Counted from the stretch's first letter, positions 26,088 through 35,235 are shown. The stretch is DNA of 64,000 nucleotides from Mucilaginibacter sp. Bleaf8 (GCF_018390515.1 NZ_JAHBBK010000001.1:496001-560000), one strand, 5' to 3'. The notes: generated from the sequence alone by a model not told the origin. Made by a program: numbers and translations.

Positions 26088-27260
26088 TTACTTTAAATCC
26101 TGGTAAACTTTGTCTTCACCCTGCATGTCAGGTTTAATGGTCATGCCATCCTGCATGTTGGATGTACCTTCAAGCACAACGGTGTCACCTGCTTTTAAAC
26201 CGCTGGTTACCACAAAGTATTGGCCCGATGCTAAGTCCATGATTTGAATTTCGGTACTTTTAACCGCGCCTTTAGCATCAACCACGTATACGAAGCGTTT
26301 ACCCTGCAGCTCATAAGTTGATTTTTGCGGCACCAGAATAACATTTTCTAAAGACTGTGGGATACGTATAGTTGCACTGCCACCGCTCCTGATAAGGCGC
26401 ATTGGGTTGGGGAACGTAGCACGGAAACTGGCCGAACCGGTTTCGGTATTTATTAAACCACTTATGGTTTCTACGCGGCCCTTTTCAGGATAATTGCTAC
26501 CATCTGATAATATTAATGATACCTGTGGCAGTTTAGCTAACTTAGCTTCAAGCGTTTTACCTTCATAATGTCTTGAGAACTCAAGCAGCTGCTTTTCATT
26601 TAACGAGAAATAGGCATATACATTACCGATATTTGAAACGGTGGTTAACGGCTGCGTTGTGCTGCTGTTTACCAAGCTTCCCAATTTGTAAGGGATAGTA
26701 CCTACCACACCGTTTACCGGGCTGGTTACTGAAGCATAACCCAGGTTGGTTCTTGCATTGGCCAAATTAGCGTTGGCTTGTACCAAAGCGGCTTTACGTG
26801 CCTGCAATGTGTATTGAGCTGATTCCAGTTCGTAGTGGCTGATGATATCTTTCTCTACCAGTGGTTTAGCTTTATTTACCTGCAGTTGCGCTGCACTTAC
26901 ATCGGCTTTTGCACTGGCTACTGCTGCCGCTGCATTGTTAATATCCTGGGTATACTGAGGAGCGCTGATATGAAACAGCAACTGGCCTTTTTTAACCACG
27001 CTGCCTTCATCAATATAGATACGATCAATGTAGCCATCAATTTTTGGCCGGATCTCGATGTTTTGTTGTCCTTGCAATGTTGCAGGGTAATCGCTGTTTA
27101 AGGTTGTGTTTTTAGCTTCTATTTTAAATACCGGAAAGCTTTGTACCGGTGGTGGCCCGCCGGCAGCGGCTGCACCGCCCTGATTTTGCTTATTGCCGCA
27201 TGACGACAATAACAGCATAGCCGATCCAAAGCCTGCTAATAGTTTTGCTGTAGTTTTCAT
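26088..27260 (-). CDS. RND periplasmic adaptor lipoprotein (AcrA type)
   Basis: The 390-residue protein has a lipoprotein leader (MKTTAKLLAGFGSAMLLLSSC, Cys 21) followed by a Gly/Ala/Pro-rich linker. The lipoyl half-motif IEIRPKIDGYIDRIYIDEGSVVKKGQLLF follows, then a helical hairpin rich in Ala (VASAKADVSAAQLQVNKAKP), a second lipoyl half (GYASVTSPVNGVVGTIP), and the beta-barrel and membrane-proximal domains. It links pump and outer-membrane duct. The ATG at 27260 gives a clean signal peptide; the in-frame ATG at 27299 would add a His-rich prefix. A separate promoter may lie in the 96-base gap after the tetR gene. Confidence 0.94.
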   Translation of the reverse strand: MKTTAKLLAGFGSAMLLLSSCGNKQNQGGAAAAGGPPPVQSFPVFKIEAKNTTLNSDYPATLQGQQNIEIRPKIDGYIDRIYIDEGSVVKKGQLLFHISAPQYTQDINNAAAAVASAKADVSAAQLQVNKAKPLVEKDIISHYELESAQYTLQARKAALVQANANLANARTNLGYASVTSPVNGVVGTIPYKLGSLVNSSTTQPLTTVSNIGNVYAYFSLNEKQLLEFSRHYEGKTLEAKLAKLPQVSLILSDGSNYPEKGRVETISGLINTETGSASFRATFPNPMRLIRSGGSATIRIPQSLENVILVPQKSTYELQGKRFVYVVDAKGAVKSTEIQIMDLASGQYFVVTSGLKAGDTVVLEGTSNMQDGMTIKPDMQGEDKVYQDLK

Positions 27261-27336
27261 GAATTTGTTGATATGCAATGTGTTGATGTGATGATGCATG
27301 GTTGATTATGTAAGGTAACTTACTGATGTATACCTG

Positions 27337-27347
27337 CTGTTAAACAG
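27337..27347. promoter_or_regulatory. Possible repressor half-site before the efflux genes
   Basis: CTGTT-A-AACAG is a perfect short dyad. Its core TGTTAAACA (27338-27346) is also present in the right arm of the dyad in front of the tetR gene (27959-27967). It lies between tetR and the adaptor gene, where an internal promoter could be controlled. Confidence 0.4.
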
Positions 27348-27356
27348 GCATGAATT

Positions 27357-27944
27357 TTACTTGAATATCATTTCGCAGATGAGCTTCTTCCGCTCGTTGA
27401 TCATATCTGTATAGCCCGAGTCACTAAAATTGAACATTTCCTTAAACAGAGGCGCCATAATGAGCGGATAAACCATGAGCGAAAACAGATTCATCAGAAA
27501 ATGTACTGGGTTCATGGGCTTTATATGTCCGGCATCCATCTCTGTCTGTATCTGCGCCAAAAAGCTCTTTATTTTCTGAGGCTTACTTTCGTCATGTATA
27601 CGGCAACTATCATTCAGTATCTCCGTTACTAGAAACGTTTCCTGATATGGAAATGCGACAGCCTCTGTTAAAAAAACATCAATCAGGTTTTCAATCTTTT
27701 TCTTGAACGGCAAATCAGACTCCATAACGGTGTCTAATCTTGCATTTAGGCCTTGCATGGCTTCTTTAAAAACCTGCTGAATCAGAATATCTTTTGAACG
27801 AAAATAGTAATGCAGCAACGTACGGTTTACACCTGCAGCATCTGCAATATCTTGTGTAGTTGCATGAAGCTTGCCTTCTGCAAAAAAGATCCGTTTGGCT
27901 GTATCTTTTATTAACTGTTCGGTACCTGTATCTCTTAATGCCAT
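27357..27944 (-). CDS. TetR/AcrR family transcriptional regulator
   Basis: A 195-residue regulator with the TetR helix-turn-helix at residues 29-53 (TTQDIADAAGVNRTLLHYYFRSK) and a C-terminal all-helical ligand-binding domain (CsgR-like, with SLMVYPLIMAPLF). By position it should repress the RND pump operon that follows 96 bases downstream on the same strand, being released by a pump substrate. The ATG at 27944 is preferred over one at 27983, because the latter adds a hydrophobic prefix uncommon in TetR proteins. An inverted repeat directly adjoins this start, consistent with autoregulation. Confidence 0.9.
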   Translation of the reverse strand: MALRDTGTEQLIKDTAKRIFFAEGKLHATTQDIADAAGVNRTLLHYYFRSKDILIQQVFKEAMQGLNARLDTVMESDLPFKKKIENLIDVFLTEAVAFPYQETFLVTEILNDSCRIHDESKPQKIKSFLAQIQTEMDAGHIKPMNPVHFLMNLFSLMVYPLIMAPLFKEMFNFSDSGYTDMINERKKLICEMIFK

Positions 27945-27969
27945 TTGTTTGACAAAAATGTTAAACAAA
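27944..27969. promoter_or_regulatory. Probable TetR operator at the start of its own gene
   Basis: TTTGTTTGACA and TGTTAAACAAA are reverse complements but for one position, around AAAA. The dyad touches the tetR start codon and would block initiation there. Such length and symmetry suit a TetR dimer. Confidence 0.55.
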
Positions 27970-28073
27970 ATTGAAAACAGCAAGAATGATAAGCAAGTAC
28001 TTATTTTATTGACAATTTAATGAAAGTATTAAATAAATTTTAAACAGCTGAACGTTTTTTGTTAGAAAATAAA

Positions 28074-28108
28074 AAGGCGGCTTTGTTACAAATTAACAAA
28101 GCCGCCTT
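28074..28108 (-). terminator. Terminator of the DoxX gene
   Basis: AAGGCGGCTTTGTTA / TAACAAAGCCGCCTT, perfect 15-base arms with a 5-base loop and a U-run on the minus strand, 21 bases beyond the stop of the DoxX gene. Confidence 0.88.
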
Positions 28109-28129
28109 ACAATAAATTTCTGCAACCTA

Positions 28130-28567
28130 TCAGGCTACTGCTTCGCTTTTTTGTTCAACTGACAGCACGCCGTTGCCTTCAATCAAAAAACAAACAAGCC
28201 CTAATAGCACGGAAACCGATAGCCAGTACTCCGAATATGGCTTTAGATAGCTTTGCTGTACATTCACAAACAGCACAGCTACCAAAAGTACCGGCAAGTT
28301 CAGCAAGCAAAACAAACGCGTGTACGAGCCAATGGCTATAAAAAAGCCACCGGCAATGTGAAGAATAATAATTAAATGGGCCAAAATACTGATACATACT
28401 GCTGTACCCAGCATGCTATCCATCATTAATTTGGTAAAAGCACCAAGGTTGGCTGCAAAGGCGAGTCCCTTCCAGATCAACACAATACCTAAAGCTATCC
28501 TGAAATAGTCTAACCACTTAGGGTGATGACAATCGCCCCAGTGCTGAATTTTGGTGAGCAACTTCAT
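28130..28567 (-). CDS. DoxX family membrane protein
   Basis: A 145-residue protein with four membrane helices (about 20-42, 52-76, 82-102, 112-132). It begins with a helix containing YFRIALGIVLIWKGLAFAAN, which resembles the DoxX family core. DoxX-like proteins are membrane subunits of uncertain role, linked in some bacteria to quinone or thiol redox chemistry. It is transcribed alone, divergent from xseA. Function is not further predictable. Confidence 0.75.
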   Translation of the reverse strand: MKLLTKIQHWGDCHHPKWLDYFRIALGIVLIWKGLAFAANLGAFTKLMMDSMLGTAVCISILAHLIIILHIAGGFFIAIGSYTRLFCLLNLPVLLVAVLFVNVQQSYLKPYSEYWLSVSVLLGLVCFLIEGNGVLSVEQKSEAVA

Positions 28568-28721
28568 AAGAAATTTATAATTTGGTTATTATAAATTTAC
28601 GAAGATAGAGTCTGAAAAAACCAACAATATTTAGAAAATATTTTCATGCCATATTGAGGTCATCTTCCCATTTAAACCAAGTTTACATCTTCTACGCTGA
28701 GAGTTCATGAAGGCTAATTCG

Positions 28722-28729
28722 TAAATTTG
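28722..28729 (+). promoter_or_regulatory. -7 box upstream of xseA
   Basis: TAAATTTG matches TAnnTTTG. Its end lies only 16 bases before the TTG start at 28746, so the leader would be about 10 bases. No clear -33 TTTG was seen. Confidence 0.45.
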
Positions 28730-28745
28730 AGTTTTAAAGAAACGT

Positions 28746-30170
28746 TTGAGTACTGCACCCCAATTTCGCTTATCTGAACTGGCCGGCATTGTAGCCGGTG
28801 TAATGGACCAAGTATTTTCTGGCCGTGCATTTTGGGTAATTGCTGATGTAACGAGCCATAGTTACAGGGCAGGCAAAAACCATCACTATTTTGATCTGGT
28901 TGAGAAAGATTCGCAAAGCAGTACTATCATCGCCCGCTTTTCGGCACGTGCGTGGACGGATGGCGCAGAACAGATAGCCACTTTTGAACAGAGCACCGGT
29001 CAACGGTTTACAAATGATATTAATGTGCTTGCCTTAGTAAGCCTGCAGTATCACCCGGCTTTTGGCTTACAGCTGATACTGCACGATATTGATACCAATT
29101 TCACACTCGGCACACTCGAAAAGCAAAAGCAAGCTACTTTGCAGCGCCTGCTTACCGACAATGCAGAGCATGTACGCTTAAAAGACGGCACCTATGTTAC
29201 CTTTAATCAGGAGCTGGAACTGCCCAGAGTTGTACAGCGTATAGCTGTTATCTCATCAAGCTCATCGGCAGGGTATGAAGACTTTGTGCATACGCTTAAG
29301 CATAACCCGTATGGGTACACATTTAAAACTGACCCATATTTTACCGTGGTGCAAGGCGAAAATAACGCACAGTTTATTGTAGAAAAGCTGATTGAAATAT
29401 TTCATTCCGGTAAACCTTATGATGCGGTGATCATCATTCGGGGTGGTGGCGCACAAACAGATTTGCTTCTTTTTGAGCAGTATGCCATAGGCAGGGCCAT
29501 TGCCCGCTTCCCTATTCCTGTTATTACAGGTATAGGTCACCACAAAAATGAAACGGTTGCCGACCTGATGGCGCATACTTCTGTAAAAACGCCTACAAAA
29601 GCAGCTGAGTTTATTATAGCAAGAAACCGGGATTTTTATGATGAAATAATTTCACTCGAAAAAAGCATCATTATCCACTCACAACAACTGCTTGCCGATC
29701 GTAATCAAGGGTTAGCCCAACTCAATACCGGTTTAATCAATGCTGTTAAAGACACTTTAAATGATCAGCAGCAGGCACTGGCATTAAAAAATCAGCAGAT
29801 TGCATTGGATAGCCAAGCATTGCTATTCAAGCACCGGACCAGCTTACACATGCTGGCAGGCAACATAACCGGCCGCCCGGAAATGCTATTGTATCAAAAG
29901 AAATGCGATTTAGCTTATGCCTTGCAAAGCATTAAAATATGCAGCAAGCACCGAGTTAAAAGTGAAGAGCTGTCTATTAACAGGTTTGAAGCCAGTATAC
30001 GGATGCTGCAACCAGAGAACATACTAAAGAAGGGCTTTGCTATTTTGAGCCATAATGGTAAGCTATTGCACAGTGCAGAAAACATTGAAATTGGAAACGT
30101 GGTTGATATAAAACTTGCCGATCAAACCTTATCAGCCCAAGTTATTAGTAAAAACGAAAACTATGAATGA
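28746..30170 (+). CDS. xseA: Exodeoxyribonuclease VII large subunit
   Basis: The 474-residue subunit has an N-terminal OB-fold (FRLSELAGIVAGVMDQVF... ADVTSH), the catalytic domain with RIAVISSSSSAGYEDF, IIRGGGAQTDLLLF and PVITGIGHHKNETVADLMAH, and a long helical region that binds the small subunit. It degrades single-stranded DNA from both ends. The start is TTG at 28746. An in-frame stop lies 18 bases upstream, no ATG lies between, and the next ATG would cut into the OB-fold. The E. coli motif GHETD reads GHHKN here, so an Asp reported to matter in E. coli is Asn. It overlaps xseB by 8 bases. Confidence 0.92.
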   Translation: MSTAPQFRLSELAGIVAGVMDQVFSGRAFWVIADVTSHSYRAGKNHHYFDLVEKDSQSSTIIARFSARAWTDGAEQIATFEQSTGQRFTNDINVLALVSLQYHPAFGLQLILHDIDTNFTLGTLEKQKQATLQRLLTDNAEHVRLKDGTYVTFNQELELPRVVQRIAVISSSSSAGYEDFVHTLKHNPYGYTFKTDPYFTVVQGENNAQFIVEKLIEIFHSGKPYDAVIIIRGGGAQTDLLLFEQYAIGRAIARFPIPVITGIGHHKNETVADLMAHTSVKTPTKAAEFIIARNRDFYDEIISLEKSIIIHSQQLLADRNQGLAQLNTGLINAVKDTLNDQQQALALKNQQIALDSQALLFKHRTSLHMLAGNITGRPEMLLYQKKCDLAYALQSIKICSKHRVKSEELSINRFEASIRMLQPENILKKGFAILSHNGKLLHSAENIEIGNVVDIKLADQTLSAQVISKNENYE

Positions 30171-30369
30171 AACCTTAACATACGAACAGGCCTACGAGGA
30201 GTTGGCCGAAATTGCGGAAGCCCTGGAGTCGGAAACTATTTCGGTTGATGAACTGGCAGAGAAAGTAAAGCGGGCCTCCTACCTGGTTACTTTATGTAAA
30301 AGCAAATTGCAAAGTACGGAAGCCGAAGTAAACCACATCATTAACCAAATGGAGCAGAACAGCAAGTAG
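30163..30369 (+). CDS. xseB: Exodeoxyribonuclease VII small subunit
   Basis: A 68-residue helical protein starting MNETLTYEQAYEELAEIAEA, the standard XseB opening, with the coiled segment LAEKVKRASYLVTLCKSKLQ. It binds along the helical arm of XseA to form the active enzyme. The ATG at 30163 lies inside the xseA 3' end (8-base overlap ATGAATGA), giving translational coupling. A longer in-frame start at 30115 is rejected because it would extend 48 bases further into xseA. Confidence 0.93.
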   Translation: MNETLTYEQAYEELAEIAEALESETISVDELAEKVKRASYLVTLCKSKLQSTEAEVNHIINQMEQNSK

Positions 30370-30375
30370 TTGATC

Positions 30376-33300
30376 TTACTGCGTCTGATCTTCTGGTAAA
30401 TTTTCATGATTAAGCAGTTGCAGCAAGTCCTCTTTATTGAGCGACCGGATAACTGAGGCATCCGTTCGAATAAGATCATTGGCCAGATCCCGTTTGGTTT
30501 GCTGCATAACCATCATCTTCTCCTCTACTGTGCCCGGACAGATTAAACGTACAGCTACAATGTTTTTATCCTGACCTATACGGTGACAGCGGTCAATGGC
30601 CTGGTTTTCAACAGCCGGATTCCACCATGGGTCAACCAGGTAAACATAGTCAGCCTCGGTTAAGTTGAGGCCTGTTCCACCAGCTTTTAGGCTGATCAGG
30701 AATACGCGTATGTTATCATTGGTTTGAAAAGCATTTACCACGCCCTCTCGGTTTCGGGTTTGGCCGGTAAGGTAGCTGTATCCTATCCCCCGTTTAATTA
30801 ACTCAGCCTTAATCAGATCGAGCATAGTTACGAACTGTGAAAACACGAGTATTTTATGGTGCGCCTGTTTACCTTCAATCTGCTCCAGCAGCATGTCAAT
30901 TTTGGCAGACGCATCGCCCGGCATTTTTTCTCCTTTAATCAGCAATGGTGAATTGCAAATTTGTCGCAACCTGGTTAAACCCTTCAGCACGTTCATTGAG
31001 CTTTTCTTGAGCACATCGCCTGTTGTTGCCGAAATGTATTCCCGGAATTCTTTCTCGTAAGCATCGTATATTTTGCGCTGTTGCGGCTTCATTTCGCAAT
31101 AAAGCACCATATCTGTTTTCTCCGGAAGCTCTGTAGCCACCTGCTGTTTTGTACGCCTTAGTATAAATGGCTTAATTTTTTCCTGCAACTCTGCCGTGCG
31201 TTTGTTGCTCTTAAAGCTATCAATCGGTGAAGAATAAATGTCCTTAAAATACTGCTTACTGCCCAGCAAACCCGGACAGGCAAACGAAAGCTGCGCATAC
31301 AAATCAAAAGTGTTGTTCTCAACAGGTGTACCTGTAATCACGATCTTATTTCGCGAGTTTAGCAGGCGCACCGCTTTGTAGCGTTGCGATTCTGGATTTT
31401 TAATGTTCTGGGATTCATCCAGAAAGATGTAATTAAAATTATAGTCTTTTAGAAAGTTTACGTCAGAAAGTAAGGTACCATAAGTAGTCAGCACCACTTC
31501 ATATTTGTCGAAATCAGCAACCTGCTTGGTACGCTCAGATCCGTACAGGGTACAAACTTTTAATGAGGGTGCAAACTTTTCAACCTCTTGCTGCCAGTTA
31601 AAAATTAATGATGTTGGTACAATCAGTAAATTGGTATTATGGCTAACTTTATGACGCTGCAATAAAATAAAGGCAAGTATCTGAATAGATTTACCCAAAC
31701 CCATGTCGTCTGCCAAACAGCCACCGAAATTAAAATTATCCAGAAAGTTAAGCCAGTTTAAGCCCTGCCGCTGGTATGGGCGCAATTCGCCACACAAATC
31801 AGGTGGAACAGCCACGTGTTGTATGGCATCAAAATTTGCCAGCTTGTTTCTGTAAATATTTAGTTCATCCTGCACGCCGTCATCAAGCTGTTCGGCGTCA
31901 TATAACTGCTCAATAGCTGTGAAATTTATCTTTGGGATACGAATGGTATGTTCGTCGGCTATTTCACCAGCATTGAAGTATTTACTGAATTTTTCGATCC
32001 ACTCGGCTGGTAAAATTCCCAGTGTGCCGTCATCCAGCTGTATGTACTTACTCTTGTTTTTTACCGCCCGATAAATTTTCTTGAGTGCAGCCCTCGTACG
32101 GCCAAACCGTACACCTACTTCGGTATTAAACCAGTTAATACCGCTTAATACTTTAATGCTGATTTTGACTTTGTGCGGGTTTAATTTATTCCCCTCCAGT
32201 TCGTTAAAACCTAATATGGTAATATGATGATTGCGCCACTCCTCAAACACGTTTAAAAACCAATCTTCATCTAAAAAGAACTTTTTGTGCAGGTAAAAGT
32301 ATTGCAGGTCGCTCTCCAACTGTTCCTCTAAGTGAGGGTGCTGCCGGATGAGCAGCGATGTAAAATCATCCTCCTCGGCCTCATTGCGATAAACCATGAA
32401 TTCTCTTCCGCGCTCGTCGGTACTATAAATTTGCCTTTTAGTGCGTATGGATATTTCAACCTCACCGTAGCGCATCACCGGTATCAACATTACATGTGCG
32501 CCAAAGTCCGATAGATAAATGATCTTCTCTGCCTGCCCGGTAAAACCTTGCTGCTCCAGCTGACTTTGGCTGGCCGGTTTGATATGCCTGTACTCTACCT
32601 TAATCTTGTCTTCTAACTTAGAAAGTACCTGCGTTTTAAACTCCGGAAATTTTGATTGGTGGATGAGCAAATTGTCGGGCTTTTTGGCAAACAGTTCAAT
32701 AACGTTTATAACTTGTAAGCTATCAACTAAATATAGCACTTTATCATACTTAACAAAGTAGGTAAAACACAGCTGAACATCTTTGAGCAATACAACCTTG
32801 CCGCTTATTTTAACGCTACCCGAAACCTCATAAAACTGATTTTGAAGTGTAACAGTCAGTTTTAAATCACCTGGTAAAACCTTAACAACAGTAGGCTCAA
32901 TGGAAGCAGCGGTTACCTTATCAGATACATCACTATTATGATAAAAGAAACTGTAGCCTAACGGATTTTTTGTGATAGCACGCAAAGCTGCAATGTCCGT
33001 TTCACTTCGCTTAATATTGAGATGGTTCTGAAACTGGTTTACACCTGTAAAAAATCTTAGCTGCCCGTGATCTTCTGTTTGCCAAACCTTATCTAATGGC
33101 GGCACCAAAGTAAGCGGATTTTTAATTTTTCCATCTTTGGTGGATTTTGCCTGGTACAGCTCAACAAACAGGTATTTATAGTATTTATACTGTTTAATTA
33201 CCACACAATTGATGATATCTGTATTGTGATCGTCTGTTGCTATTGGCAAAGCCTCGGGTACAATCATTTCTCTGAATGATGTAAGGCTTTCTTTTGTAAC

Positions 33301-33795
33301 AGGCAATAGTGCTGGTGATTTGGGGGCGATAACAAGGCTACTGTTTGTTATGCTGATACTGAAGAAATCATCAAGATTCTTTTCATGCTGTAAACCGTAA
33401 TCAACAGCAAACTTCCGCAGCTTGTCATGACGTAACCGGTAATCATAAAACGCCCGGTAATCATCCTTCCTGATTATGGCTGTTAGCACTAGGGCCTGAT
33501 GCTCGCATAGGTTACCGGCAACGGCCTTGCATTGGCAGGATATATGTAATTGTGTTGCCTGCTGTACCAATGTTACGGTAGGGAAGCCAGTAATCAGCGT
33601 ACTGCTGAACGCGCCCTGGTTAATCTCCAAAAACAGCGGCTTTATTTGTTGCCAGCTCTTGCTGTCAGCATCATAATTACCACTGGTATAACGGGCAATC
33701 AGCATTTCTGATAACTGTGCAACAGTTATATTGCTGAAGACAAGACTATGTTGTGCTTCCTCATTCCCCGCCCGCATTATTACCTTATTACTCAC
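30376..33795 (-). CDS. SNF2-family helicase with SWIM zinc finger
   Basis: The 1139-residue protein has, in order: an N-terminal region with a SWIM zinc finger (CQCKAVAGNLCEHQ, about 86-100); a long bacterial SNF2-associated domain (about 150-600); and the SNF2 ATPase with Walker A DDMGLGKS near 697 and DESQ (a DEAH variant) near 793. The helicase C domain follows, with FSQFVTMLDLI, SLKAGGTGLNL and DRCHRIGQDKNI. Such proteins translocate on double-stranded DNA and may remodel protein-DNA complexes; the bacterial role is not settled. It converges on xseB with a 6-base gap. No restriction or defence genes adjoin. Confidence 0.92.
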   Translation of the reverse strand: MSNKVIMRAGNEEAQHSLVFSNITVAQLSEMLIARYTSGNYDADSKSWQQIKPLFLEINQGAFSSTLITGFPTVTLVQQATQLHISCQCKAVAGNLCEHQALVLTAIIRKDDYRAFYDYRLRHDKLRKFAVDYGLQHEKNLDDFFSISITNSSLVIAPKSPALLPVTKESLTSFREMIVPEALPIATDDHNTDIINCVVIKQYKYYKYLFVELYQAKSTKDGKIKNPLTLVPPLDKVWQTEDHGQLRFFTGVNQFQNHLNIKRSETDIAALRAITKNPLGYSFFYHNSDVSDKVTAASIEPTVVKVLPGDLKLTVTLQNQFYEVSGSVKISGKVVLLKDVQLCFTYFVKYDKVLYLVDSLQVINVIELFAKKPDNLLIHQSKFPEFKTQVLSKLEDKIKVEYRHIKPASQSQLEQQGFTGQAEKIIYLSDFGAHVMLIPVMRYGEVEISIRTKRQIYSTDERGREFMVYRNEAEEDDFTSLLIRQHPHLEEQLESDLQYFYLHKKFFLDEDWFLNVFEEWRNHHITILGFNELEGNKLNPHKVKISIKVLSGINWFNTEVGVRFGRTRAALKKIYRAVKNKSKYIQLDDGTLGILPAEWIEKFSKYFNAGEIADEHTIRIPKINFTAIEQLYDAEQLDDGVQDELNIYRNKLANFDAIQHVAVPPDLCGELRPYQRQGLNWLNFLDNFNFGGCLADDMGLGKSIQILAFILLQRHKVSHNTNLLIVPTSLIFNWQQEVEKFAPSLKVCTLYGSERTKQVADFDKYEVVLTTYGTLLSDVNFLKDYNFNYIFLDESQNIKNPESQRYKAVRLLNSRNKIVITGTPVENNTFDLYAQLSFACPGLLGSKQYFKDIYSSPIDSFKSNKRTAELQEKIKPFILRRTKQQVATELPEKTDMVLYCEMKPQQRKIYDAYEKEFREYISATTGDVLKKSSMNVLKGLTRLRQICNSPLLIKGEKMPGDASAKIDMLLEQIEGKQAHHKILVFSQFVTMLDLIKAELIKRGIGYSYLTGQTRNREGVVNAFQTNDNIRVFLISLKAGGTGLNLTEADYVYLVDPWWNPAVENQAIDRCHRIGQDKNIVAVRLICPGTVEEKMMVMQQTKRDLANDLIRTDASVIRSLNKEDLLQLLNHENLPEDQTQ

Positions 33796-33832
33796 CTAAC
33801 AGCTGCAAATAAATTACCGTTACTGCTTTTTA

Positions 33833-34606
33833 TCAATCAGCAATCTCAATCCACACCGGACCATGATCGCTTGACTTTTCCCAGCCGCGTACATGCCGAT
33901 CAACACCGGCCGCAGTTAAACGGCCATCTAATTCGGGGCTCAGTAAAAAATGGTCAATCCGTAAGCCGGCGTTGCGGCCATAAGCGTTGCGGAAGTAGTC
34001 CCAAAATGTATAAATCGTTTCGTCGGGATATAGCTTGCGGACAGCATCCGTCCAACCTTGCGCAAGCAACTTTTCAAATGCAGCGCGCGTTTCCGGGCGA
34101 AACAATGCATCCTCTACCCAACGTTCCGGCTTATATACGTCGCCTTCGGTAGGTATAACATTATAATCACCGGCAAGTACGGTTGGCTTATTTTGAGCCA
34201 GTAAACCCGCAGCATGCTTTTGCAACCGTTCCATCCACTGTAGCTTGTAATCATATTTAGGGCCGGGTGCCGGATTACCGTTAGGCAAGTACAGGCAACC
34301 TATGGTAACGCCGTTGATGATAGCCTCGAGGTATCTGCTTTGTGTATCCTCTTCATCTCCGGGTAAACCCCTGCCAGTTTCCTGAATTTCATGACCGCGT
34401 GATAAGATTGCCACACCGTTCCAGCTTTTTTGACCATGCCAGATAGCATTATAACCTGCCTCCTGAATGACATCTACCGGGAACTTTTCCTGCGGTGCTT
34501 TTAACTCCTGCAGGCAAACCACATCGGGCTTGGTTTCATCCAGCCAACGAAGTAAAATGGGTAAACGGGCACCGATGCTATTAACGTTATAGGTGGCTAT
34601 TCTCAT
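33833..34606 (-). CDS. xth: Exodeoxyribonuclease III (AP endonuclease family)
   Basis: A 257-residue EEP-superfamily nuclease. It begins MRIATYNVNSIGARLPILLR and has the metal-binding Glu 34 in CLQELKAP, a GDYNVIPTEGDVY motif near 150, LRIDHFLLS near 215, and the catalytic SDHGPVWIEI near the end. It cleaves abasic sites and removes 3' blocking groups during base-excision repair. Length matches XthA/ExoA proteins. It lies 37 bases downstream of, and in the same direction as, the SNF2 helicase gene, which it precedes in transcription, so the two may share a message. Confidence 0.94.
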   Translation of the reverse strand: MRIATYNVNSIGARLPILLRWLDETKPDVVCLQELKAPQEKFPVDVIQEAGYNAIWHGQKSWNGVAILSRGHEIQETGRGLPGDEEDTQSRYLEAIINGVTIGCLYLPNGNPAPGPKYDYKLQWMERLQKHAAGLLAQNKPTVLAGDYNVIPTEGDVYKPERWVEDALFRPETRAAFEKLLAQGWTDAVRKLYPDETIYTFWDYFRNAYGRNAGLRIDHFLLSPELDGRLTAAGVDRHVRGWEKSSDHGPVWIEIAD

Positions 34607-34618
34607 ATGCTATGTAAT

Positions 34619-34701
34619 TACAAACAGAGGTTAAAAGTGCAGCTTTTATCAAATTTATACAACTGTTTGCTCACAAAATTGCTTATTTATTTAGCAAACA
34701 G
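34619..34701. promoter_or_regulatory. Repeated CAAACAG motifs between xth and the 2H phosphoesterase gene
   Basis: CAAACAG occurs at 34621-34627 and 34695-34701, and inverted (CTGTTTG) at 34663-34669. The last two belong to a 9-base dyad CTGTTTGCT-N21-AGCAAACAG that ends 6 bases before the ATG at 34708. This could be an operator or a leader hairpin. Confidence 0.45.
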
Positions 34702-34707
34702 AAAAGA

Positions 34708-35235
34708 ATGAAGTTTTTTGCAGGAATCATTCCGCCCCAAGACATCGCCGACAGCATTTTGGCCATACAACGCCCGTACGGTGACAACAGGCTCGAACCA
34801 CACATAACATTAAGGCCTCCCGTAACACCGGCAGATACCAACAAATGGCTATCCGCAGTTACCAATATCGCTGCCAACTACCAGCCGTTTCAGATTCAGC
34901 TAAGTGGTACGGGCCGTTTTGGCAAAGGTGTGTTGTTTATCAGTATAGAGTCTGCTCCATTGCATGAGCTGCATACCGCACTTGTGCCGGCACTTGAATT
35001 ATTTGAACCAACTTCAACAGCACATAAGTTTGAGCAGTATCATCCACATATGACCCTAGGAAGGGCTTGGTGCGGCTTCACGCCGGATGCCTTCCGGCAA
35101 ATGCAAGCACTGGCTGATGATTATATGGCATCGGGCTCGATTACCTTTGAGGCAACGCACATACGTATTTATCAAAAGCCAGATGATCAGGGGCGCTTTC
35201 AGCCTTATCGGGATATACCATTAGGCCGGGTATGA
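34708..35235 (+). CDS. thpR: 2'-5' RNA ligase / 2H phosphoesterase family protein
   Basis: A 175-residue two-histidine phosphoesterase with both HxTx motifs, HITL (residues 32-35) and HMTL (114-117), in the usual two-lobed fold (MKFFAGIIPPQDIADSILAI at the start). Family members include RNA 2',3'-cyclic phosphodiesterases and the LigT RNA ligase. The natural substrate in bacteria is uncertain. Transcribed divergently from the exonuclease III gene. Function is confident only at family level. Confidence 0.85.
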   Translation: MKFFAGIIPPQDIADSILAIQRPYGDNRLEPHITLRPPVTPADTNKWLSAVTNIAANYQPFQIQLSGTGRFGKGVLFISIESAPLHELHTALVPALELFEPTSTAHKFEQYHPHMTLGRAWCGFTPDAFRQMQALADDYMASGSITFEATHIRIYQKPDDQGRFQPYRDIPLGRV

